From Clonostachys chloroleuca (lineage: Eukaryota > Ascomycota > Sordariomycetes > Hypocreales > Bionectriaceae): 64,000 nucleotides of DNA. Shown here piece after piece: positions 1 through 9,422 of this stretch (the first letter of the stretch is position 1; each line of letters opens with the position of its first letter). The stretch covers positions 25,110,001 through 25,174,000 of the forward strand of contig JBANAY010000003.1 in assembly GCA_037952775.1 (NCBI GenBank), in the 5' to 3' direction. The translations under genes and the position numbers were made by a program. Under the pieces are notes generated by a model. That model searched no databases, was not told where the DNA came from, and was given only the letters and a program-made list of their open reading frames with translations.

Positions 1-72
1 GTCCATTTCACTCGCTCTCTCGCAGTTTCAGTTCCCAAATATTCCCGATTGTCCTCATCTGAAGAGCACAGG

Positions 73-1050
73 ATGCTTTCCACCGCAAAAATCGCGCTTG
101 CCGCCGGCCTTTTGGCCGAGGCCGTCCACGGCTATGCCCAAGTGAACATCATGGCACCCATTTTCTACAAGAACATTGATCCCATCGTTTTCCCCGGCAG
201 CTACAGCGAGTCCCATCTCCACACATTCTTTGGTTCCGACGGCGTGACTGCCAACACCAAGACCAGTGCAGAACTCCAGTCCGGGTGCACCAACGCCGGC
301 AACCCCAACGACTTGTCCGTCTACTGGGTCCCGACTCTGGTTTACACCAAAGATGGCGGCAGCTCTTATTCTCCCGTCCCGCTGTTCCGCTTCAGCGCAT
401 ACTACAGTCTGGGCGATACGCAAGCCGAGGTGCCCATGCCCCAGAACCTGAGGATGCTTGCTGGTGATGCCACAGCCCAGTCTGCGAGCGCCAGCCCTGC
501 GGACGCCAAGGTTGAATGGTTCTGCGAGGGCGACACCGTGGCTCTTGATGCGAATGGCTTCCCCAAGAGCACGTGCTCTACCCATCTCCAGACTCTGCTT
601 TACTTCCCCAACTGTGTCGACGAGTCGACCCTCGAGGTCGCCTACAAGAGTCGCACATACGGCACAACCAACTGGTGCCCCAAGAACATGAAGTCCATGC
701 CACAGCTTCGCTTCAGCATCAGGTACGACCTGCGCAAGGCCCTCCCCAACGGATGGAGCGGCACTGCTCCCTTCAAGCTCGCCTGCGGAAACGCGTACTG
801 CTCCCACGGCGATTTCATCAACGGCTGGACTGAAGAGTCGGCCAAGAACATGGTCGCCGCCACTGCTTCCAAGCAAACCTTCATTGCTGTCGAGGGTTCC
901 CTTGGCTCTGAGAAGCCAAACTGCAAGCCCGCTGATTCTGAGCCCAGCAAGGGCACTTCTGACTACGCTCAGAGCGTGGCGTTGATGGGTAAGCGCTCCG
1001 TCGACTCTGCTGGCTGGACATCACGATCCAGATTTGCTAGATGGTTTTAG
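73..1050 (+). CDS. Secreted DUF1996-domain protein
   Basis: An intronless gene of 325 residues. The first in-frame ATG is at 73 and is followed by a hydrophobic signal peptide of about 20 residues (alanine/leucine-rich, ending near AVHGYAQ), so the product should be secreted or wall-associated. The body matches the DUF1996 pattern of filamentous fungi as I know it: IMAPIFYKNIDPIVFPG, then SHLHTFFGSDGVT, WFCEGDTV, LQTLLYFPNC and the C-terminal CSHGDFINGW. Paired cysteines suggest an extracellular disulfide fold. No WSC domain follows, unlike in some family members. Biochemical function is unknown for the family. The 3' flank carries an AATAAA at 1195-1200 that could direct polyadenylation. The beginning of the window cuts off most of the promoter. 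The family call is firm; the role is not known. Confidence 0.88.
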   Translation: MLSTAKIALAAGLLAEAVHGYAQVNIMAPIFYKNIDPIVFPGSYSESHLHTFFGSDGVTANTKTSAELQSGCTNAGNPNDLSVYWVPTLVYTKDGGSSYSPVPLFRFSAYYSLGDTQAEVPMPQNLRMLAGDATAQSASASPADAKVEWFCEGDTVALDANGFPKSTCSTHLQTLLYFPNCVDESTLEVAYKSRTYGTTNWCPKNMKSMPQLRFSIRYDLRKALPNGWSGTAPFKLACGNAYCSHGDFINGWTEESAKNMVAATASKQTFIAVEGSLGSEKPNCKPADSEPSKGTSDYAQSVALMGKRSVDSAGWTSRSRFARWF

Positions 1051-2820
1051 AATGGGGGAAATGGGCCATGAGAATGAATCTCTTTGGGTCGAAAGAAGAT
1101 TGGCTTGAATACACAGCGGTGTAGGCTGGTTCCTACGCACCTGATCCAATATCTTACTAGTTCATTAGCTAATTCTTTAAAGCGTCGAGTAGAAAATAAA
1201 CCCCAATGACAAGCATCTAAACCATATTTCGGAATGATTGAATGAATGAATGATATGTTCGAAGGGCGCTTGAGGTCTTACGCCCGGATCCTGACTTGCT
1301 TCACTTTCAACTAGCCTATCCCCAACAATGCAATAGGTGCCGTGATGCACCCGAAAATGATGATCAGTGCACCTTCAAGTTAGGCTACAGAGCTAAGGTC
1401 TTAGGTAATATAGATTTGGAACGTGTGGCTGTTTGTAGGGCAGCTCATTTTCACCTCTTACTCAAATCCGTCGACACATTCACAAGTTTTGACGGTTTGC
1501 ATTATATTGTAGCGTACGCCTCGGCTGGTTAAGTATGAAGCCATGGTGCCTACCAAAGAAAGCTGAGTTCAATTATTTGACGAGATAGGTGCCGCCTTGA
1601 CTGATTCCAGCATTCATTCACCTCCATCGACGGTTGTTGACACCCTATACCTCCGCGGTATTCTAGAGAGGAATATAGTCCAAATGGTTGCCCGGAATCA
1701 TTTTTCCAGTCAGATATGCTCAAAATGTCATTCAAGCTAGCTGAATATCTTGAGTCAGGATGCAAGTGGTCCGATGAGGCTCAATATATTTTTTGGGACT
1801 GAATTAGTTTGCTACATTTCATTTATCAGCTGGTTTTGTTGAAGTTTCCAAGGGAGAAATTGAAGAAGAACAAAATTCTATCTCAGAAGCTGCACTGCTT
1901 AAGTAGCTCATCGCTTTCTAGTAGGAGAGCCTTGCATCGAAATACCCTCGACCGGCATATGCTCTTGAATATAATAACCTTACAAGAAAGAACATACGAT
2001 TGGTGTGCAACTAATTTCTCTATGCCTCTCAAAAGTTTTGGTAAGACGCTCACAAATCGAAGACCAAACCCGAGAACACAAACAGATATCGATGGGGGCG
2101 ATGGTGACTAAATTGAACTACATTGTTGGGCAGGGTCGGAAGCAGTCAATAAATGATTCTCATGACAAGCCCTCAGAACGGTTCGTTGATGAGGCATTCT
2201 GGGAGTGATTAGCCAGGCTCTGGAAGAATAAAGCATGGTAGAAGCGCCAGCGGATAGCAAAGATTATATGGTTCTTTCGTAGAATTAAGAGAGTTGGCTG
2301 CGTTTAGTTTGGGTGGCATAATGCAAGTAAATAAGGGATTTCAAGTAGACATGATAACTGCCAGAAGAGAGACATCGAAAAAGGACCAGACGTTTTTCAA
2401 AATTAAATCCGCTTTATCGTTTAGAATTTTAGACGTGGCTGCGTGATTTCGGAAGAGACTGCTTGTGGGAACCCATCATACTCGTACTTCGTTTAGCTTG
2501 CATAGGAGACCTCGCATCTTCGCCTCGGGATCTGCGTCATGTTCATCAGGTGGAGCCTCGTTCATTCGCTCTCTTCTCGCTTGAACTGAGTGAAGCACAG
2601 CCTCAGTAGTAAATCTTGACCCCAAGCTAAGAGCCCCTTAATTCTATCATCGAATTTTCGTTCGGTCATGATAGATCGACGTATGGCTAGGACTTTTGGA
2701 AACTAGGCCATGACTCGCATCATTTAAATTCCAGGCAAAATCTCCTTCACACCTCTAATCATACATCATATCATACTCCTATTCTACTGTCTTTCGTTTT
2801 CTGTTCCTTTCTAATCGGAG
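1051..2820. other. Intergenic, 1.8 kb, AT-rich
   Basis: No convincing gene is seen. Short open frames lack a good start context, splice structure or recognisable motifs. The last 340 bases hold the promoter of the first RTA1 gene, including a copy of the shared 12-bp element at 2481-2492 and a pyrimidine-rich stretch just before the ATG. Confidence 0.6.
2481..2492 (-). promoter_or_regulatory. Copy 1 of ACGAAGTACGAG element (RTA1-a promoter)
   Basis: The + strand reads CTCGTACTTCGT, the exact reverse complement of a 12-mer found twice in the regulator/RTA1-b promoter. It lies about 330 bp upstream of the first RTA1 start codon. Its use as a binding site is inference. Confidence 0.45.
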
Positions 2821-3885
2821 ATGTCTGTCACTCTAGGAAACCCGACGGCTAATTTCCACCTTAATGCCCACGGACGGGACGCATCGGACGACTTGGTAGT
2901 ATTCCGTCTTTACCACTACGACCCAACACTGATAGGCGCTGTTGTCTTTGTTCTTTTTTTCTTGGCACTAGCTTTTTTTCCATATGGCAGTTGTATCGCT
3001 CTCGGTGTTGGTTCGCTATTCCGCTAATCGTGGGTGGTCTGTGTAAGATTTCACCATACCACCGGCCCTTGAGATCAATTCATAGTCTCACTGACACTAT
3101 TCTTTTCTTTTCGACTAGTTGAGGTCATTGGATATGCAGGCCGTTGCGTGTCCAGCAAGGAGAGTCCAAATTGGACTCTGGGCCCATACATCATCCAGGC
3201 AATCCTACTGCTAGTGGCCCCAGCCTTATTTGCAGCAACAATCTATATGGAATTAGGCCGAATTATGATCCTAGTTCGGGGTGAGGACAGAGCCGTTATC
3301 AGAAGAACATGGCTTACCAAGGCCTTCGTCGGTGGTGACATACTCTCCTTTTTCTTGCAAGGCGGAGGTCGGTACTCGTCTATGAATTTGGAGGAGCATG
3401 TGAGCTGACAATAGGTTTCCGCAGGTGGTGGATATCAAGCAAGCGGTACACTTGAGGCCCTGAAAACGGGTTCAGACATTATTATTGCCGGTCTGTTTGT
3501 GCAGCTTCTATTCTTTGGAGTGTTCCTTGTCGTTTCTGTTCTGTTCCATCGCTCGATCGTTCGGATACCAACTAGCCACTCTACAAACCCCAACGTCCCA
3601 TGGAAACGGCACCTCAATGTTCTCTACCTAACCGGGACATTGATCATGGTACGATCCATCTTTCGAGCCGTCGAATATTTACAGGGATTTAATGGATATC
3701 TGCTACGGCACGAAGCCTATCTCTACGTCTTTGACGCCGCTCTCATGCTTTTTGTCATGATAATATTCAATTTCATTCACCCCGGGGAGATAATGATGGC
3801 ATCTGGATATGATCAACCCAAATCCGATGGAGAAATTGAGCTTATTAGTCAGGGCCGTCACGAACGCCTGTACTCCAACGCATAA
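2821..3885 (+). CDS. RTA1-like multi-pass membrane protein (RTA1-a), one-base frame break
   Basis: Three exons are seen: 2821-3042, 3119-3367 and 3425-3885. Both introns are GT-AG (76 and 57 bp). The product would be about 310 residues with several hydrophobic spans. It carries typical RTA1 features: N-terminal FRLYHYDPT, EVIGYAGR, ILLLVAPALFAATIYM, GGDILSFFLQGGG, SGTLEALKTG and VRSIFRAVEYLQG. RTA1 proteins are plasma-membrane proteins linked to resistance to toxic lipophiles such as 7-aminocholesterol, or to lipid translocation. Exon 1 runs out of frame: the expected continuation after the first membrane span is read only if one T is added in the T7 run at 2973-2979 (or in the T run near 2953). 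As written, the frame ends at 3027. A paralogue lies at 6075-6977, with the Zn2Cys6 regulator between them. The family call is strong. Whether the break is biological or a base-call error is open. Confidence 0.85.
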
Positions 3886-4095
3886 ACAGGGAGATGCCCA
3901 CGGCCCATCCTCAAGACATGGATTATATTTGGCAGCGGTTCAAACTAGAAGGCTTTGCTGATTCTGGTGGGTGTGACTTAGAATGTTAGGTAGATTACGA
4001 GTTTGGAGAAAATCGTGCATAAGATAGAGATCTGATACGAAAAGGAGATAGATAGTATTATTATATCCATAACCCATGCAGGGGAAATGGCATAG

Positions 4096-5461
4096 CTAGC
4101 TACCTGCCTCCATCATCCGGCGACTCCGTTCAGTCCATTGTTTCCAATAATCACCCAGAACCTCCTCAGCAGCAATTATAATATTCCTGCCCCAGCCGCT
4201 AAAACACCAAATGTGGTCCAGCGAATTCAACATGGCGCCGAAGAATGTGAATAGCACAAGAGCCGGAGGCTGCCGTTGTTGCAACCGCTCAAAGTACTGC
4301 TCAGGCACGCAATGAATGAATACTAAGGGACCGGCCCACTGTCGGTTGTAGCTTGAATCATCCATGTCATCGTTTTGTGCACCTTGGAATTGCACCATGA
4401 ACATTCTGCATTTCTTGAGAAGCCGCAGCACGAGCTCGTACATGGCAATGTCCTCGCTCTGGCTTTGAGCCCATACCACCTCGATTCCGTCAAAGTATTC
4501 AGAGGCCCCCATGCTATCAGGGTCCAGGCTATCCCAGTTGTTGATCTTTAATAGCTTTTCCAGGCGGCCAAACCGAATATGCTCGAAAACTGTGCCAAGG
4601 ACAGTGCCGACGCCGCGGACCATCGGGATCCATTCAGCACCAAGGAGAATAGCCCTGCGGCGTGATATGTCGTTGGCGTCTGGTTCGGGCTTTTTGTTTA
4701 TGGCGAAGGTGTAGAAAATATTCAGAGTCGTGAACAAGACGAGTGCTTCACCATTACTTGCATTGGCAGAGTAGAGTGTTTCACTGAAGCCCTGGAGAGC
4801 TTTCCCATGATGACGGATAGCAGTGACGATATGGTGCTTCTCGTGCTCTGGATTTGTCTCGGCTAGATGGAGGCTTGTAATGCTGAAGATAGCTTGAAGT
4901 AGAAATATATGCTGCAGACCAATTTGGGGACACACTAGCCCCCAGAGATGATCGTATTTGGGCGTTTGGTAGATACTCCGACTGGTAGTGGTGGTCCAAT
5001 GGTGGAGAAGTGCCAAGTCTTCGAGGCAAAAGTGTGTAGGACAAAGAGCATAAGCTTCAGGGGAGGTCAAGAACGGCGAAGAATAAGAAGGCGAGTGAGC
5101 ATGTTCAGAGTGATGCCCGTCATCTGACAAGGAGGGCGAGTGAGATCCTGTGGCTGAGAAGGTGTAGGAGTGCCGATCTCTGCTGGGGTAGACGCAAGAT
5201 GTGAGACGACGGACGCAATTTCCACATGAAGGCTTGCCCTCGTTGCACTATCAAGTATTAGCCAATGAAGGAGGGAGATAATGAGTGCCGAGAAGGGGAT
5301 GCGTGCTCGTCACAGAACAAAACACCATCGCGCTCGTTTGTCGTAGTTACCTTGACTCGGCGTCTTTTGCATTCGAAGCAGCCCAACCTCGATTTGACGT
5401 GGACCTTTCGTCGGATTGGGGCTGAAGCGTTCGAAGCACCTGCGGCTCCGTCGTCATCCAT
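4096..5461 (-). CDS. Zn(II)2Cys6 transcription factor
   Basis: Two exons, 5461-5351 and 5247-4096, are joined in phase 0 across a 103-bp GT-AG intron, giving 420 residues. The intron splits the zinc cluster: the first two cysteines (CFEC, residues 28-31) end exon 1, and the remaining four open exon 2. The spacing C-x2-C-x6-C-x6-C-x2-C-x6-C is exact, with basic residues KRRRVK between, so it should bind DNA in the nucleus. The C-terminal part is helical and resembles the fungal-specific regulatory domain of the Fungal_trans_2 type; this is a resemblance, not a computed hit. The start at 5461 is the first ATG in frame; only a GTG lies further upstream. It is transcribed divergently from RTA1-b and tail-to-tail with RTA1-a, so it is a candidate local regulator of both. 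Two copies of a 12-bp element lie 222-272 bp upstream. Confidence 0.88.
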
Positions 5462-5681
5462 CGCTTCGTATAGGTACCTCCTAAGCAAAGAAGATCCTTC
5501 TGGTTGGTTCGGGTGAACGAGCGCCACCTCGAGAATGTAAAACGAAATCCGAAGATGACATCAAATGCAGGGTGCGAGTTTGCTCTTATTCTGGAACAGT
5601 TTCCTCCAGGTCGCCTACCGACCACAGCCCCCGTTTTAGCTCGAGTTTCGGGTGGGTACGGCACTGGCATGAGCTCATTAG

Positions 5682-5696
5682 TACGAAGTACGAGGC
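5682..5696 (+). promoter_or_regulatory. Copy 2 of ACGAAGTACGAG element
   Basis: This is the 15-base unit TACGAAGTACGAGGC. Its 12-base core at 5683-5694 is identical to copy 1 upstream of RTA1-a (opposite strand there) and to copy 3 at 5722-5733. It could be bound by the adjacent Zn2Cys6 factor (inference). Confidence 0.5.
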
Positions 5697-5720
5697 ATGT
5701 GGGGAAATGTACGAGGCAGT

Positions 5721-5735
5721 TACGAAGTACGAGGC
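5721..5735 (+). promoter_or_regulatory. Copy 3 of ACGAAGTACGAG element
   Basis: This is an exact second direct copy of TACGAAGTACGAGGC, 39 bp start-to-start from copy 2. Close-spaced direct repeats in a regulator's own promoter are typical of autoregulated sites, but no binding is shown here. Confidence 0.5.
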
Positions 5736-6074
5736 TTGTTTCGAGCCTTGCTGAGAACTAATTCGACTAATCTATCTCCACTTCGAAGGCCAGAGACCCT
5801 AGAGAGTGGACCAGCCCACACCTTTGACGTGCGAGATTAGGGGCTTTATGACTCGTTCCGTCGGCAACTCATATCATTAGGCTGGGAATAGTCTAGTCCC
5901 TATCAGGGGACTTGGATGAGGCTGTCGGGGATCTGAGCCAAGCCGGCCTTGGATATTCCAGGCCGATTCGTTTAAAACAGCTCGTCCGCCTGTTGCAAAA
6001 CCAAATTATATCTCGGATGCATCAAAGTATTTCACCTGATCCGACGACGCCAGGAACACTAGTAACCATCGACG

Positions 6075-6977
6075 ATGAGCAACACTAGCCCAGCAGATGT
6101 CCCCGAGGTCTTCGATTTCAAACTCTACAGATATAATCCTTCCTTGCCTGCAGCGGTTACAGCCGTGATCGTTTTCACAATCCTTACAGTCTTGCATGTA
6201 TGGCGCTTATACAAGGCTCGGGCGAAATACTTCATTGCTTTTACGCTTGGGGGGCCTGTAAGTCATCATCATCCTCTTGGATATCCTTTAGCCGTCTCCT
6301 AACTGACAGATCCTAATGACAGTTCAATCGGTCGGATATGCGGGCAGGATATGGAACCACTACGATGAGTCCTCTATTGGAGGCTTCGTGATGCAAGCCA
6401 TTCTCATCCTCGTTGCACCGGCGCTCTACGCCGCCTCGATATACATGATCCTTGGCCGTCTCATCCGAACACTACGGGCGTCTGACTTATCTCTCGTCCC
6501 GCCTCAATGGGTCACTCGAATATTTGTTGCGGGAGATGTTGTAGCCTTTTCCCTCCAAGCGGGAGGGGGGGCGTTCAAGCAGCCGGCACCTTGGAACTCT
6601 ACAACATTGGCGAAAAGATCATCATCACGGGCCTCTTTGTTCAGATAGCCTTCTTTGGCTTCTTCGTCATTACTTCCATCTTGTTCCACCATCGTCTCAA
6701 CTCTCGGCCCACTGAAATGGCATTGACAGGAAGTGTGCCGTGGAGACGATACTTGTACGTGCTATACGCAACCAGCATGATAATTCTGGTTCGAAGCATC
6801 TTCAGGGTCGTGGAATATCTTCAAGGAAATGCTGGGTATCTCATCTCACGAGAGATCTTCCTCTACGTTTTTGATACTATCCTCATGGCTGTAGTGATGC
6901 TGATTTTTCTGCTGTGGTATGTGCAGCATCTGGAGCAACAGAAAGTTCTGGAGCAGTTGGAGTTAAGCAGTTCGTAA
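6075..6977 (+). CDS. RTA1-like multi-pass membrane protein (RTA1-b), two frame breaks
   Basis: This is a paralogue of RTA1-a, of about 279 residues when read through. Exon 1 is 6075-6257 and exon 2 is 6323-6977. The intron sits where intron 1 of RTA1-a does; the second intron of RTA1-a is absent. Shared blocks include FKLYRYNPSLPA, QSVGYAGR, ILILVAPALYAASIYM, AGTLELYNIGEKIII, VPWRRYLYVLYA and VRSIFRVVEYLQG. Two places need one extra base to keep the family frame. One is the G6 run at 6249-6254, where the phase is one short for the expected junction. The other is the G7 run at 6565-6571, after the glycine-rich LQAGGG. The first could be avoided by using an acceptor 13 bp earlier (intron ending 6309), at the cost of a small insertion. 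The second has no splice explanation that I can find. Likely role: membrane lipid or drug tolerance, as for RTA1 relatives. Confidence 0.83.
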
Positions 6978-7880
6978 CAGCAATCAGAGCCTAAGCCAGT
7001 GCATCAGTTTAGAGACAGATGCGGTGTATAGATTCAAAATGCACTATCTTACCATCTCTATTAGTTTGAAAGCTCGTTGACGCGGACTTGGGGTCAATGG
7101 TATCTATTTTTTTTTTACTTCCACGAAAGACTAAAATGTAAGAGCATAGCTAGCTAGTCTGGTATTACACTACCTCACCATAGTTATAAACTCTTTAGTT
7201 GTATTTGAGTGAAAGGATCAAAGACTCCACAGTTAGGATAGATCTTACCGACAAGTCGTGAATCTTTCCTACTTTACATCTAGGCAAATACAACAATTAA
7301 CTATGTCACTGAATTTCCCATCTCACTCAAAGCGTAACTTTCCTTGAATCTCGTGGTTTTAAATTCACTGGAACTAGAACTAAGTCTCATGGTAAAGTTG
7401 AAATTGACCTAGCTTAATGGGCCATATTATTTTAAAAAAAAAGTTTTCAGTGTAGGATTTGTTAACCGGCTAGATGTATCAACAACACAGTGGTGACGGA
7501 TGGGATAACTCAGCATATGACGCACTCCTCGTAGGATGTTCTACTTCTGCTTCGGCTCATCAATGAAGCAAGCCATGAGAGGATCACCAGCACTGGCACT
7601 TCACAGTGACCTGAATAAAAATCTAACATCTTCCAGTAAGAGCTTTCTCTGGGAAAGATAGGTTCATTACTCGCCCCCCTATTAAAACATGTCTGATAAT
7701 GGATTTGGTACATTTAGTCTCTCAGCCCAGCTCATACGATCGCCTTGCTCCGCTCTGTGTCCACTGGCCGAAGAAATTAAATTAGTCATTGCAAGAAGGA
7801 GAGAAAGGAAAAAAATATTGGCAGATAAAACATAAGTATAGTGTTGAGTGTGTTTGTATCCGGTAGTTCAGCAGATAGAG
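6978..7880. other. Intergenic, AT-rich
   Basis: This is the common 3' flank of RTA1-b (+) and the TAP-like hydrolase (-). It contains several A/T homopolymers. No gene or RNA structure is recognised. Confidence 0.6.
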
Positions 7881-9422
7881 TTATGACTGATAGATGCTAC
7901 CATCCGGGGGAAGTGTCCCATTAGCCAAAAAGGTATCCAACACGGCCCTTGTATCCCCCAGCAGAAAATGACTTAAGTGCCCAGACCCATTCCTGGTAAT
8001 GCTCACAGCATTGGGAAGTTGCTGTCTGACACCATCTGCCCACACACTACTGCATGAAGGATCGTACACGGAGTGCGCTATCAAAACCGGCGGCGCTCGC
8101 TGGGTGATTGTCGTGTTCAGCAACACTTGCCCATTAGTGAGGGGAGCTGGCCACCCTAAGCATCTGCTTTGATAGTAATATGTTTGAGTGGCTCCGGCAG
8201 TGAGGGGAGCAAATGGCTGAACTGCCTGTAGTCTGAGTTCCAGGTCTGTCGCCGATCTCGCTTGGTGGAGCCAGTCCTGGCAGCCGATAACAAGATATGA
8301 GAATGGCGAACCCTCAATTGACGTGGCGTTCTGTGTCAATGCCAGAGGCGTTGAAAGAGCGGTAGCGTTTCCGTTGGAGGCTTCTAGCAATGCGGCTCCG
8401 AGGCCGGTCCAGTTGGAGGCGTACGATAAATCCACAAATTGTAGAAAGCTCTGGACATTGTATCTGATATCCTCGCCCGTTACGTTTGGCTGGCATGTCC
8501 CGTTGCAACTTGGGGCGGGGATTGGGGAGTCATCAGCCTTGAGTAGGAGGTCAACGAAAACCTGCCTAGTGTTGTTGCCGTTAAGAGCACAAGTGTTGTT
8601 GGTGTCACACCACTGAAAGAACTGGTTAAGCGTAGCCTCATAAGTTGAAGACTCCGTCAGCACGGCAGAAGGTTCAGATTGTGAATGATCAACCGGCCCA
8701 TCCAATGCCATTCGACCGACAGTGTTGGGGAACAATGAGAGGTACTGCTGGCCCAACAATGTACCGTATGACAACCCAAGGAGGTTGAACTTGGTGGCGT
8801 TTAGCGCGCGTCGAACCAGCTCGTGGTCTTTGGCAACATGAACCGTGTCCAGGTTATTGAGAAGAGGCCCCGTGAGATTGGCGCAACTCTGTCCAAATTG
8901 GCGGTTGTGGCTAACTAAAGCTTGATAGCTGGCATTATCACTCACAAAAGTGTGTATGCGTTGGTTGTAGATGTTTGGGTCGCACTTTATGGGCGTGCTA
9001 TAGCCCACACCACGCGGGTCGAGACCGATGATAGTGTATACTCTCCTCACAGCATCTGATACTCCGAAGTTGGGCACAAATTGTCCTGCCGCAACGAGTG
9101 TGCTAGCACCCACACCGGGCCCGCCTGGGTTGAAGAACAAGGGATTTTGCGTGCCATTTCCAGTGGAATTGAGCCGTGTCAGAAACAGTGAGACGGTTTG
9201 ATTTCCGTCAGCAGCGGTTGAGTTACCCGACTTATATGACAATGGGACCGGAATGGAGCCACAATCCACGCCTGGGGGAATACCAGAGGGGCAAGGGGAC
9301 CAGCTGATCGTAGGCGCCGTGCCATTGTTGGTCGTATTCTGTGCAAAAACAGTCCACATATGGAGGAAAAGTGAGTATATCAAGGCACCTGAGAAAAATC
9401 GAAGGTTAAGAATTCCAGCCAT
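7881..9422 (-). CDS. Secreted TAP-like alpha/beta-hydrolase (tripeptidyl-aminopeptidase type)
   Basis: An intronless gene of 513 residues starting at ATG 9422. An N-terminal hydrophobic segment (about residues 8-28) acts as signal peptide. The body carries an alpha/beta hydrolase fold: LFFNPGGPGVGAS gives the oxyanion region near residue 96, DPRGVGYS follows near residue 135, and the nucleophile elbow GLSYG puts the serine near residue 218. The C-terminal TAP-like block holds a likely acid in SVYDPSC (about 454) and the catalytic histidine in GSGHLSH (about 482). Numerous N-x-S/T sites fit a secreted glycoprotein. Related proteins in fungi and actinomycetes are annotated as tripeptidyl aminopeptidases or proteinases. 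Substrate is not predictable here; peptide or ester hydrolysis outside the cell is the likely role. It stands alone with long spacers on both sides. Confidence 0.87.
   Translation of the reverse strand: MAGILNLRFFSGALIYSLFLHMWTVFAQNTTNNGTAPTISWSPCPSGIPPGVDCGSIPVPLSYKSGNSTAADGNQTVSLFLTRLNSTGNGTQNPLFFNPGGPGVGASTLVAAGQFVPNFGVSDAVRRVYTIIGLDPRGVGYSTPIKCDPNIYNQRIHTFVSDNASYQALVSHNRQFGQSCANLTGPLLNNLDTVHVAKDHELVRRALNATKFNLLGLSYGTLLGQQYLSLFPNTVGRMALDGPVDHSQSEPSAVLTESSTYEATLNQFFQWCDTNNTCALNGNNTRQVFVDLLLKADDSPIPAPSCNGTCQPNVTGEDIRYNVQSFLQFVDLSYASNWTGLGAALLEASNGNATALSTPLALTQNATSIEGSPFSYLVIGCQDWLHQARSATDLELRLQAVQPFAPLTAGATQTYYYQSRCLGWPAPLTNGQVLLNTTITQRAPPVLIAHSVYDPSCSSVWADGVRQQLPNAVSITRNGSGHLSHFLLGDTRAVLDTFLANGTLPPDGSIYQS

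Larger units (their letters stand above)
5462..6074. promoter_or_regulatory. Divergent promoter between Zn2Cys6 regulator and RTA1-b
   Basis: These 613 bp separate the two divergent start codons. They contain a direct repeat of TACGAAGTACGAGGC (5682-5696 and 5721-5735) with a shorter TACGAGGC at 5710-5717 between. Copies of the 12-bp core also occur in the RTA1-a promoter. I see no gene here. Confidence 0.55.

Noticed and set aside
55..876. A 273-codon minus-strand frame over the DUF1996 gene
   Set aside because: Antisense shadow of a clear secreted-protein gene; composition is Gly/Val/Ala-rich without any motif.
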